Shown here: piece by piece, positions 36,001 through 46,622 of the stretch
Layout: the number at the start of each line of letters is the position of its first letter
Position numbering within the stretch: the first letter of the stretch is position 1
Origin: Purshia tridentata
Taxonomy: Eukaryota; Streptophyta; Magnoliopsida; Rosales; Rosaceae
Length of the DNA: 60,294 nucleotides
Direction of reading: 5' to 3'
NCBI GenBank assembly: GCA_003254885.1
Contig: QANT01009158.1
Location: 1-60,294 of the forward strand
Made by a program: the position numbers and the translations under genes
The notes under the pieces: generated by a model
The model's database searches: none
The model's input: only the letters and a program-made list of their open reading frames with translations
What the model was told of the DNA's origin: nothing

Positions 36001-39000
36001 AACATGTTTTTCTAAACGTGAAACAGACAAATCAAGAGAGTATGAAGTAGCTTTTTCTTTGGAGGCACCAACTAACGCTTGATCTTGTAATACCACAGAA
36101 GCCATACTGTTTAAGAGACCTTTATAATTCGCGGAAGGCTTCTCTGCATTCAAACTGAAATGTCCCACAATCTTGGCTTCAGAACAAAATGTATCTTTTT
36201 TATTAGAACTGTCATCAGAACCTATCTGCAAAGTCTCCATGGCAAGCGAATTTTCTGTGGCAGGATATGTTTCAGGCACACAAATTTCTCCATTATTTCT
36301 GCATATTATACTTTCTGAGAGTGGACCACTGTAATTTCCTTTAAGAGGGCATACAGTTCGAACTTTTCTCTTTTTATATACTAAGCTTGGAGCTTGAGTA
36401 AAGGACTTATTTCCAGTTTCTGCAACCTCTGTCTTAACAGAAATTTCCTTCTGTGATATCTTTGAAGAACTCAACATGCCTCTTTGGTTATCATCAATTA
36501 TATTTATGGCTGAATAAACAGAATTAATACTTGGGTTAGCTAAACTTTCAAAAGAATTAGAGCACACTAGAATTGGGAAAAAAAAAACAAAATAGTAATA
36601 TGGAGTTCAGATCCCTAAAATTGTTCATAACCTAATAATGAAAGAAGAAATAGTTAATTTCAGAAATGATGGAAGTAATAGTACACTATTGAGTATAGGA
36701 CTTCTTTCTCCCCACTAACAAATTATCATAAGACAAAGGAGCTAAGTTTAACATGTAACATTATCTACTTCAGAAGCTAGTAGAGTTGTATAGACACTTC
36801 ACCAACTAGACTGAAAATGAGTAATTTAAGTAGACATAGTCAAGCATTTGAGAACCGAACAACAAATAAATTGGAACAAGTTGTATCAATAAAATTACCT
36901 TCAGTAAGATTGACTGCAGTTTCATTCCTTTCCTTAGAATGGACATTAACACCTAGTGAGCATTCGTCCCTATTAGCAGATTCATCCCTGATTTCTTCAG
37001 AAAAGACTCTCTTACAAGGAGAAGTGCAAACTGGAAGAGACTCAGATATGTACACACCACGTTCCTGAAGCCTCCCAGTTGAAGCCATGCATTCTTTCTC
37101 ATACGACAAGATATCTTTGCTTCCACTGGTCTCAAGATGACCATCTACAGCCATATCAGACGAAGATATCATGCAGTTGACCGGATGGTCACCATATTGA
37201 TCATCCTCTAAACTGTCAGGAACAATACACTTTGTTGGAAAAATTGAACCAATATCAGTATTTTGGGTATACACCTTTTCCTCCTTTGCATCTTTATTTA
37301 CGGTAAGCATTACACCTGCAAGTTTAAAAAGAGAATAATCAACCATCCACAAGAAAATGGTGCCAAAATATAGTTTGGAATCTTTAACAAATATTCTAGG
37401 TAAAGTTTGGATGAACACCAGGTGTCTACAAATGCAAAAGTCTAAATGTAAAACAAATAAGTTTCAACAATGCACCATGGGATGGAGCATTGGTGTCATT
37501 AATTTCCTTCTGAGGTTTCGCCATACAAGGCAGAATTTCCGAAGGGCTAATGGTACCCTTTTTCTTCCTTGATCCCTTCTGGAGCAGAGGAATAGCTTGC
37601 GGAAGAAGAAATGTCATCATTGACTTAGCCATTTCCTGACCAACTGAGTCAAAATCACTCTTTTCAGAACTTGCATTTGATTTGAAAGTGGACGTGTGTT
37701 CTTCTGGATGTGATTCAGTCATGAACCCTTCAGAAATGGCCACCTCAAAATCACTTCTATCCTGGATAGTTGGAGCAGAATCAGAAGTTTTATCTGCATG
37801 TAAGTAGTGGCAATCATTACACGTACATAGCGAAATACAGTGAACAATTACCAATACTGGATGGCACAAGCTAGGGCAATCACACTGGAAATATAGGATA
37901 CAAAACAAGTGGATAGTTCATGATTACCTTGTGTAAAATCTAAGGTATCAGGAGCACAAAGGTCAACATCAGTAAGACCTTGACAATATTTTGGAACTGT
38001 AGCATCTATATTCTCGTCTTCTGGTGCCATTGGAAAATCAACCTGGTCCACCTTGGTATCTTGAGACCTACCAAGCTGTGAGAAGTTAATAATATTTCTT
38101 GTTCAAGAATAACTGACTATTGAACCATGACATCAGCAAAATTGCCTAAAAATGGACAGCTTTTCTAAACAAGCATAAATAACCCATGTTTGGACTCAGT
38201 ACAGTGATGCAAGTACATAAGTATTAGAGGATACGTGAAAGCATATGTTATCAAAGATATGGGGATCAAAGGGGAATAAAATAGTCAAGAAATTTTTAGC
38301 TTCCTTTGGGATTTTGAGGGGAGAAGAAACAGGGAAATGTGCTCACAGTTTTTCTTTCCTCCACAGACAAGTTGCTGGCAATCGCAGTAGATTTACAATT
38401 TTCAGAACCAACTAGAAGCCTTGCTTCTTCTGGGACAGCATCCTTCCTAGGATGATTGGAGAAGCCAACAGAATCCAGTGGCAAAACATCTTTGACTGAA
38501 AAGTCACTCTCTTCTTGATGAACATGTACTGCACTAAATGGCAATTCTGCTGGGTATTTACAAACGTCATACTCTTCTTCCAAAGAAGAAGAAGGCATCG
38601 AATTCCCATAATTATGATATCTCTTATTCCCTTTTACTGAATTTGAAGCCTCAGCAACAGATTCCAGATCTTCAGGTCTAGTTCTTTTAGTGCTAGCACA
38701 ACTGGGTGACTTTGAATTTACAATTTCACGTCTCCTACTTCTCTTCCCTGTGATTTTTGGTCTTTCCAAGTATGAACATGCATCTGGGGAGCGGCGATCT
38801 ACATCTGTTCTAGAAGCTCCATTGCAGAAGCTCAAGGGTAATAAACTCCTTTCTGCGGTTCCATTAGTGTTTGCTGCCAGTTCCCGAAGTAATCTCAGAA
38901 CAAATGGATTTTTAAAGCCAAAAAACTGCATATAAAACACAAAAAGAGGCAATGTTTGGATTACCACCAATTACCTGTTTAAACTCTTGCAGTAAATGTG

Positions 39001-40234
39001 GAGTTAAAAAATATAAAACGGAAAGAAAACCTTATGCTTTCTAGTGGACAGAATAGTTAAATACCATGATGCATAGAGGTAGATCAGAAAAGACACCACT
39101 TCCAATATATGAGATCAATTAACAAGGTATAAAAAGAAAATAACCTATAGGAGCAAGAACAGAAATAAAGTTTTGACAAGTTCAATCATGAGTTACAATT
39201 AATTGAACATGTAATGGATGACTAACACAAGAAGTCCTCATGTAGCAGTCACTAGTTAATGTGTTCAGTTTCAAACCAACTAATTCCATAAAGTTCGGTG
39301 AGCACATTTTTTTACTTACTAGACTCTTTTATTCTTTCTTTCTAGGAGTTTATGAAAAGAAATCAACATCTACCTCCACACCATCAATCTTGCCCGAAAA
39401 TCTCTTTCCATGCCAAATCTTTGTGCGGGGGAAACATTTCTTCTGAAATTTCTCCCATGCAATATCTGGGGTTTGCCCAGAAAATGATTGTCCGTCAGCA
39501 GAAATAATCTGCACATACATAAAGTATCTTTGCGTTTATCCTTAAAAACAAGTTGCAATCAAAATCTAATATCATTAACAATCAAAACCAACAGGTCATG
39601 ACTATAGCAATGGGCCTAGTGGCTACACACCGAAAATAAAGGTCCTTTAGGACCTTCTTGAATCTCCATCTTGTAGATGGTCCCATTATGAGCTCGAACA
39701 GCCCGATATCCAACCGGATAAGGATACCGATCTTTCCCCTACAAAATAACATAATTCAGTGAATTGCAACTACAGCATTAATTAATGTCCAAAGAATTAT
39801 AGTGCAAATAAACACAATAAGTGATTCCTGATCTTCTGAGCACAGTGAGAATTATAATATTTGTTTACTAAACTAATTACTTACTGTAATTTAATCAAAT
39901 CACTCAATACTTATGAGCATAAGAATTGCAACTCAATAATAATAGTACGAATCAACACTAAGCACTTGAAGAACCAAAACCTCTTTTTTCGGCATCAAAA
40001 AATAATAATTTATCGATTATAGCTCCTAACTTTTTGGCATACGTTCATAAAGCTTGAGTAATTAAATACGAAATTTTTGAAATTAAGATGAGGAAAAAGG
40101 AATCGAACCCTGGAGGAGCTCCAGTACTTCTTGTCCCAAGCTCCATTGTAGAGCGAACCGATCGAGGTGATTTCAAGATCGTCTGGTTTCTCCTCCGCTT
40201 TAGGTTTTGTTTCTTCGACTTTAGCCTTCGTCAT
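33060..40234 (-). CDS. FYRN/FYRC-domain protein with WD40-like repeats
   Basis: Fourteen exons on the minus strand, 3780 nt, 1259 aa: 40109-40234, 39631-39738, 39374-39508, 38347-38925, 37928-38075, 37476-37793, 36899-37315, 35617-36566, 35452-35537, 35150-35368, 34629-34757, 33828-34163, 33422-33537, 33060-33172. A Lys/Glu-rich N-terminus leads into an F/Y-rich N-type motif (RYPYPVGYRAVRAHNGTIY, about 46-64). An F/Y-rich C-type motif follows (GPLFSIISADGQSFSGQTP to NPFVLRLLREL, about 74-139). FYR domains occur in trithorax-type methyltransferases, JmjC demethylases and TBRG1. A long low-complexity Ser/Glu/Lys region with basic clusters (GKRSRRRE, KKRKVR) follows, suggesting nuclear location. 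The C-terminal third (about 860-1259) has degenerate WD40-like units ending in LHLWV, GEFSLW and DGLVYMWEL. A chromatin-associated scaffold is inferred. No catalytic domain is seen. Confidence 0.82.
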
Positions 40235-40432
40235 TTAGGTCGTCGGAGTCTGAGTTTTCGAAAGGACAGCAAGAGACAGCAGAAGCTACGAATTATTCAT
40301 TTATATTTTTCAAAAAATAACAAAACAAACAAACAAACAAAGAGGGGGAGGCGGGATTAGTGGCGGGAACGAAAATGAGAGTGTCCTTGTGGGCCACCAT
40401 AGGCTTGAGGTAAAAATTACCAAAAATTATTT

Positions 40433-40504
40433 CGCCGTTGCCGGGGATCGAACCCGGGTCACCCGCGTGACAGGCGGGAATACTTACCACTATACTACAA
40501 CGAC
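40433..40504 (-). tRNA. trnD-GUC: tRNA-Asp (GUC)
   Basis: This is a 72-base nuclear tRNA on the minus strand. The acceptor arm pairs GTCGTTG at the 5' end with CAACGGC at the 3' end (G-C, U-G wobble and Watson-Crick pairs). The D arm is TAGTATAGTGGTAAGTA. The anticodon loop CCTGTCACG gives GUC. The T arm contains GGGTTCGATCCCC, a perfect B box. There is no intron and no encoded CCA, as expected for a nuclear gene. A run of five T on the minus strand (40426-40422) lies just downstream and would stop RNA polymerase III. It sits about 200 bases upstream of the FYR-WD40 gene start, same strand. Confidence 0.96.
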
Positions 40505-41740
40505 TTCGTTGTTTGTATTCCAATCTTGTCACTATAAAATTAATACAGGCAAGATTCTCAAAAATTAATTATTATTATTACTTAAAGTTAAAGCATAATC
40601 CAAATTATTATTCACATAGGCCCACTTGTTGTTGACTTGCAGGGTCTATGCATAGCCCTTAATATTTTAGTTTTTTTAATTAATAGTTTTCAAACAAGCT
40701 TATATATAAATAATGACAAGTTATAGCTGTTAAGAAGCCATTATTAAAACTAAGTAAACACACAAGATTTAATTATAATTGGGAAACAAAAAACAACAAA
40801 ATTCAAAATTATCCGAAACTACTAAAAACTTGCAATGCGGTATTATTCTTTAAACAGCATAATTTGGCTAAAAATAAAGTAAAAATTCATAACTACGTTA
40901 TGATTGTATAAATCTCATCATTGTCATCGACTATGACCCATTTAAAATTGTGAGCTGAGGATCGGATGCTTTTGTTGAATTGTTTGTTTGAAGCCGTTAC
41001 ATAAACTAATGCCCGATATGTTCTACTTTTACATAGATGATAGTAGGTAGGAAGAGGGTAACCTTAACTTAAGGGAAGTGTCCCACAAGTAGGCTCAAAT
41101 ATAGGCATAGCCAGAGGAGGGTAGAGAGTAAAGAAATTAATGGTGGTGATCGATGAGAAGCATATGTGGTGTCTAATCGGAAATTCCCAATAGAGGCAGA
41201 AAATGAAGGTGACCATAGATCTAATCGGTGTGTCCAAATATGTTAATGAACAGAACCACAAGGATAGAAACTGGAAGGGTGTGAATGAAATGGGCAAATG
41301 GGTTGGTCACTTGGTCTGGTCCGGTAAGTGGTAAACCGGTAAGGGTAACTAATTAAGGTTGAAGAAAAGGCATTGGAATCTCGTGGGCATGCATGGATTT
41401 AACAAAAAGCGTACGTCCAATCCAGGCATTAAACGTATGAGATAGTCATAGAGATAAGGTGCAGAGAAAAAAAGCAGACACAGGCATGCATGCAATTGAT
41501 TAGTCCTCCTATCCAGTGCTATACTTTTTTCTCTTGGTCTGTACAACATCATGAATATCGATCGGACTAATTAGGACTGGAGGAGAAAAGTTTGGACATT
41601 GGGAAAATTGTTTTATACAAGCAAAGAAAGGTGAAGATTCAAGTGTTAAAATGGCTTTATTTCCTGTTTGGGAAACCCATGGAATAGTCCCATCACAAAA
41701 AATAAAAAAGGACGTACACCAAACAAACAACCCATGTCCT

Positions 41741-41770
41741 GGCTTGGCCTGGCCTGGCCTGGCCTGGCCT
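41741..41770. repeat. (GGCCT)n short tandem repeat
   Basis: Six pentamer units, the first GGCTT and the rest GGCCT, lie in the intergenic region upstream of CRC. The Pro-Gly-Leu-Ala type frames across it are artefacts. Confidence 0.8.
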
Positions 41771-43008
41771 TGCTGGCTAAATATGATCTCAATCGATCCT
41801 CCTAAATTCATTAATTCATTCACACTGTGTGGGAAGTGACATGTGATTTTATCAGTGGTCTCTTTCGGATTTCCCTGTTTAGCATTGCACCCACAAAAGA
41901 AGGAATGGAGCACAGGACCCATTCTCGATCATCTCCGTGGTCCCAACTTAATCAATTATAAATTTGCTTTCACTCGATCAACTCATTTTAGCTGCTAGCT
42001 GGTTACTACTTCAATATACTTGGCTCCAAACCAAACTCCAATTCATATTACAAATACATAAATTAATGTAACATCACTCACACCCAAAAATGATACAATG
42101 AAAACCTTATATGATTTTAATTAGGTAATCATATACACATGACTAAGTGTAAATTTAAGTAGAGAATAAATCTAGATCTATCTAATTAATTTACACTTAA
42201 TAGCTCTAGATATTACTTTAATATTCAATAGAATTAATTAATCTGAACTTGAAGTTATTAGGTAAAGAGACTCGTCAAGTATATTAAATTTAACCAAGGC
42301 GAGACATGTACACTGCTGATCGATCAACAACTAGTTTCTTGAATATAGCAAGATTTTATTTTGTGACTTGTCCTATATTCCTAGCTAGAGATGCTAATAG
42401 GCAATAGGGTATATGATATATCTTACGAATGGGCAAAATGGCTTCTTTTGCATTGGTTCTCTGGTGGTCTTATACAGGGTAACGATATATATTTTTGATG
42501 GGACATGTCCTCTATTGTGGGGCTATTGTTTGATGAAGGGGAAATACGAAGATTTGATATATATTATGAGGATATATAATCAAGCTATTCAAACTAAAAA
42601 TAAGAATCTTAATTTATTAGGTTAATATGTCCTTATATATATCTCTTTATCCATTAAAAGACCCTGTTCCTGCGCTAGTTAGGGCACCAATTAATAAATG
42701 CATGATTAGAATGACTTGTGGAAAAAAAAAAAAAAAAACCATTATTTTGGTACAAAATTTGATTGATGATCGAATTGGTTGAGCTTAATTTGGAAGTACC
42801 CAAGAAAAAGGGGAACCAGAATCTAATTTTTCTCGAGAAAATGGGAAGATATGTATATCTTGGTCAATATCTTTAGCAAGGTTTGTGGGCCATAGGCGCA
42901 AGTGAGGTCTGCAAAGTGCTAGCACGTACGAGTACACTTAATGACTAGGGTAGTCTGGATTTTCTTTTTGACTCTCGCTCGCCCTACACTGTTTCATTTC
43001 ACCAGAAC

Positions 43009-43016
43009 TATAATAA
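43009..43016 (+). promoter_or_regulatory. Candidate TATA element of CRC
   Basis: TATAATAA lies about 138 bases upstream of the CRC start codon, with a CT-rich leader (CTTCTTCTTCTTCTTC near 43117) between. Position and composition fit a core promoter. Not proven. Confidence 0.35.
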
Positions 43017-43153
43017 GTACCTCTATTCAGCCTTCACTTGTTATCAGACTTTCATCTTACTTTACAAACCCAATAGAGCTAGCTCTGCTACTATATCGAG
43101 TCTAAACCACAGCTGCTTCTTCTTCTTCTTCTTGTTCAAGCTTAGCATATTTT

Positions 43154-44718
43154 ATGAATATGAACCTAGAAGAGAAAGTGAGCATGGACTTGGCTCAACC
43201 ATCTGAGCATCTTTGCTACGTTCGGTGCAATTTTTGCAACACTGTTCTTGCGGTACTTAACTAAACTAAAGTAGTACTGAATGAAAAACCATCCACAATC
43301 TCTCTGTCTCTCTAGCTATAAATCATTAAGTATCAGTGTTTTTAAAGTAACAGTGAAATATATATTTATGTTGGTGTATTTGTTGTGCACTTGTGCGTAT
43401 GTTTTAATATACTGATTTGTGTAGAATTTATTGTATTGTACATTATTAATGTACATGTACGTATATATATATATATGTAGGTTGGGCTTCCATGCAAAAG
43501 GTTGCTGGACACAGTAACAGTGAAATGTGGTCACTGCAGTAACCTCTCCTTTCTTAGCACCAGACCACAACCACCTCCACTGCATCCTCAATGCCTTAAT
43601 GATCACCCCACCACCTTGACTCTTCAGGTAATTAATTAATTACTCTCCAAGTCTCCTTCTCCACCATATATATACACACACGCACACATAATACATATAC
43701 TCGAAAATTTATATATCAAACATATTGCAGTACGTCCTTCAATCTTCATCTTGTGTACGTGAATAGACACTAGTGTACGTTTTAATTTATATGAAAAACA
43801 CTTGCCAGCTATATATAATGACTAAGGGAAGGTGTACATGTATATCCATTTTAATTAATCATGAGAAGCAGGGGTTTTGCAATGATACAAGAAAGGGCGG
43901 CCATTCCTCATCATCATCCTCATCAACCTCAAGCGAGCCACCTTCCCCCAAAGCACCCTTTGTTGTGAAACGTACGTATTCTAAAACCACATTTTAACTT
44001 TAATTACTATATATGTAGGCACTTTTGCTTCACTACTTAAATTATTAGTTGTTAATTAATTATATGTGTTGAATAAATTGTTTTGCAGCACCTGAGAAGA
44101 AACACAGACTTCCGTCTGCTTACAATCGGTTCATGAAGTAAGAGTATCCAAGACCTATATTTGACGCATGCTTTTAATCTTCACATTAATACATGATCAC
44201 TAATTAATGGGCTAGTATTGCTATATATAACATTATATATATAAAAAGCAATATAATGGATGTTTTGTTTTAATATATATATAGAGATGAGATCCAGCGA
44301 ATCAAAGCAGCAAACCCAGAGATTCCACATCGAGAAGCTTTTAGCGCTGCAGCCAAAAATGTAAGTTGTATTGTTCGCATATATATAGGCTATATAGCAT
44401 AGATATTTTTATTTTTTTTAAAGAAGTAAAGAAGTACGACTCCAGTTCATTATATGTAGTTTATAATTTGAAATCCCAATACAGCTGTGAATTAATTAAT
44501 GTTATATAATATGATAGTGGGCAAGGTACATTCCTAGTCCTTCATCAGCTGGATCATCGGACTGTGTGAGCACCAACAACGTACGTAAGACAATAACTTG
44601 TCCATCGATCTACTTTGATATTACAAACACTTTTTTTTTGGGTAAAGTTCGGTTTTAATATCCTTATGCCTCTCAGATTAATGTTTCAAGGGCTCGGATT
44701 CTGCGCATGCAGGAATGA
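43154..44718 (+). CDS. CRC: YABBY transcription factor CRABS CLAW
   Basis: Seven coding exons, 540 nt, 179 aa: 43154-43252, 43481-43627, 43872-43971, 44089-44137, 44285-44360, 44518-44580, 44713-44718. The N-terminal zinc finger has CYVRCNFC (exon 1) and VKCGHCSN (exon 2), giving the C2C2 pattern. The middle is Ser- and Pro-rich ([18 protein letters not shown]). The YABBY domain spans exons 4-6: [20 protein letters not shown], then [20 protein letters not shown], an HMG-like helix-loop-helix. Size and the Ser-rich linker match Arabidopsis CRC (181 aa, At1g69180), which directs abaxial carpel fate, floral meristem termination and nectary formation. The flanking SPL6-like gene supports orthology by position. 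The final exon is proposed from a GTACGT donor and GCATGCAG acceptor and codes only Glu-stop, so the true C-terminus is less certain than the rest. The start has a second in-frame Met two codons later. Confidence 0.93.
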
Positions 44719-45224
44719 ATGACATCGATCTTATGTTCTAGCTGCCAACACAATACCATGACATGGGACACTTGGAAATTAAGAGCTAGCTAGCTGCTAG
44801 AGCACTTGATCAGCATGCATGTAATTAACTAATTAAGTTGTTTAATCTTGTTTAAGTACTCGTGTTAGAACTCTGTCTAGGTTTTTGTTTCTTAATGAAC
44901 TGCATAAGATCGAACAATTTCAATTAATTATTATTGTACGTTGGTATTTATGAGTACTGAGTATTAATTCTAATTTTGTAGCGTGCCTCAGTCCTAACTA
45001 GCTAGTAATTATTCATATTGCAATATCGATGATGCAAGATTCTATTAATTAATTTTTGAATTTTTCAGTATTTCACGTACCGTTTTCTTCTTTTATGTTT
45101 GGTACTTGGGTTGGAGTACTTGCCCTTTCTTTTTTGATAAAAGTTTATGATCCAGATCAGGAGAGATAGGCAAGTGTCCTTTCCAAATCTAACTATAGAT
45201 ACATTTTTTCAAGAGAAAAGATTA
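44719..45224. other. CRC 3' UTR and intergenic DNA
   Basis: The region downstream of CRC is AT-rich with many TTAATTAATT and CTAGCTAGCT palindromes. No gene is seen. Confidence 0.5.
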
Positions 45225-46619
45225 TGGGCCTCAAAATTATGCCTCAATTTATGCCTCAATAACATGGAAAATCAATGTTATTTGAAGCAAATATATTTTA
45301 AATTAAATATTCTATATCATTATAAATAAAATATCCAATTTACCCTTGTGTGCAAATCTGAAAACTCAAGTTGTCTTCCTCACCTGGATTGACATTTGCT
45401 TCTGGTTGGCTGTCTCAGCATGTTGCTTGCTGCAATGTCTATTTTTCTGCATTTGGCTGTTTTTTTTTCTATCCATGTAGATTTTGTGTATTTTTGTTTT
45501 GTTTTTTAAATTTTGATATGATTTTGAAGAAATATGATATGATTACCTTGAATGAGTTTGTATTGTGGCTGTGTTTCTATTCTTTGTAGTTTTCCCAAAT
45601 CTTTATGCTTAGTTTGATGGTGAAAAATTCAAGGGCTTTAATAGAAAATGTGAATTTGAGACCCCGTTTGGATAAGGAGTGATTTGGATTTGGATTTGGA
45701 TTTGGATTTGGATTTGGATTTGGATTTAAGTTCTCCAAATCCAAATCTACCTATTTGGAATAATTTAAAGGAGTGTATTTGGATTTGGCCCAAATCCAAG
45801 ATGGATTTGAGAGGGCTAAATCCATGAATTTCAAATACCTTCTCCAACTAGGTATTTGAAATCCCACCATCCTACTCTCTCTCTTTCCCTCACCTCCGGC
45901 CACAATTGCCGGCGACCACCGCCCACCACCCTCCGGCGACTTTCCGACGATTTTTTCGGCCACCGCCGGTGACTTTCCGGTGACTTTTCCGGCCACCTTT
46001 GGCGACTTTCCTACAACTTTTCAGGCCACCTCCGATAACTTTACGGTGACTTTTTCGGCCACCCTTCGGCGACTTTTCCTGCCACTCTCCGGCGAATTTT
46101 CTGGCCACATTCCGACGACTTTTTTTATTTTTAATCATATATTTCAATTCTTAAATTGTCAAAAAAACAAATAATTTGAAATACTTTGTAAAATCCTCAC
46201 CTTTAAATTTTGTATCCAAACAATAGAATTTCAAATCTAGGGATTTCAATTTCATGGATTTCAAATGCATAAATTTGAAATCTAAATCCAAATCCAAATT
46301 CAAGAATCCAAACGGGCCCTGAGTTCATTTGAAGATGAAGAGATTGGGATGCAAGTGGGGTGATTTGGGGAAGAATGAATGGTCGATCTCATTATATATG
46401 GAAGGGGTGATCAAATTAATCATCCACCATTTTTTGTTAACAATGGGGACTGCAAGGCTTGTTGCTGGTCTCATTGCAAGATATGTTGTTCGTCTCTTCA
46501 AGCTAAAGCATCAAACATGGATAAACTTGTATTTAACTCATTGTGATGTGGAGAATATAAATTAGTTTTCAAATGACGTGGCATTGCCATATCATTGAGG
46601 CACACATTTTTGAGGCCCT
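45225..46619. mobile_element. PIF/Harbinger-like non-autonomous DNA transposon
   Basis: The ends are inverted repeats of about 40 bases. The left begins TGGGCCTCAAAATTATGCC. The reverse complement of the right end begins AGGGCCTCAAAAATGTGTGC, and both continue with TGCCTCAAT and an A/T-rich ATGG. TTA flanks both sides (45222-45224 and 46620-46622), which fits the 3-base TTA/TAA duplication of PIF/Harbinger and Tourist elements. No transposase frame is present, so it would need enzyme supplied elsewhere. A second element is inserted inside it. Confidence 0.6.
45661..46319. mobile_element. Nested MITE-like element with internal GC-rich repeats
   Basis: The ends are inverted: CCCCGTTTGGAT on the left and ATCCAAACGGGCCC on the right. 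A candidate 4-base TGAG duplication flanks them (45657-45660 and 46320-46323). Inward of the left end is a (TTTGGA)n run (about 45681-45727), and inward of the right end are matching inverted TCCAAA units. The core (45890-46120) is a degenerate tandem repeat of roughly nine CGGCGACTTT/CCGGTGACTTT units in a GC-rich block. Short Arg/Lys/Ser-rich open frames here come from the repeat and are not genes. The superfamily is unresolved. Confidence 0.55.
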
Positions 46620-46622
46620 TTA

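Larger units (their letters stand above)
40505..43153. other. Intergenic region upstream of CRC
   Basis: About 2.6 kb with no supported gene. It is AT-rich and contains palindromic RY-type motifs (GCATGCATGG near 41388 and GCATGCATGCAATTG near 41485), a (GGCCT)n pentamer run (41741-41770) and a poly(A) run near 42723-42738. It probably includes the CRABS CLAW promoter. I could not find a CArG box matching the strict consensus. Confidence 0.5.

Noticed and set aside
41509..41922. 137-aa minus-strand frame upstream of CRC
   Set aside because: It includes the GGCCT pentamer repeat and has no recognisable motif or splice partner. Its length is possible by chance in a 60 kb window.
40505..43153. 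CArG-type binding sites upstream of CRC
   Set aside because: Near matches such as CCATTATTTTGG have eight rather than six A/T bases between CC and GG. No strict match was found.
45890..46174. Overlapping open frames rich in Arg, Lys, Gly or Thr, Phe on both strands
   Set aside because: They are translations of the GC-rich tandem repeat in the nested transposon and have no family features.
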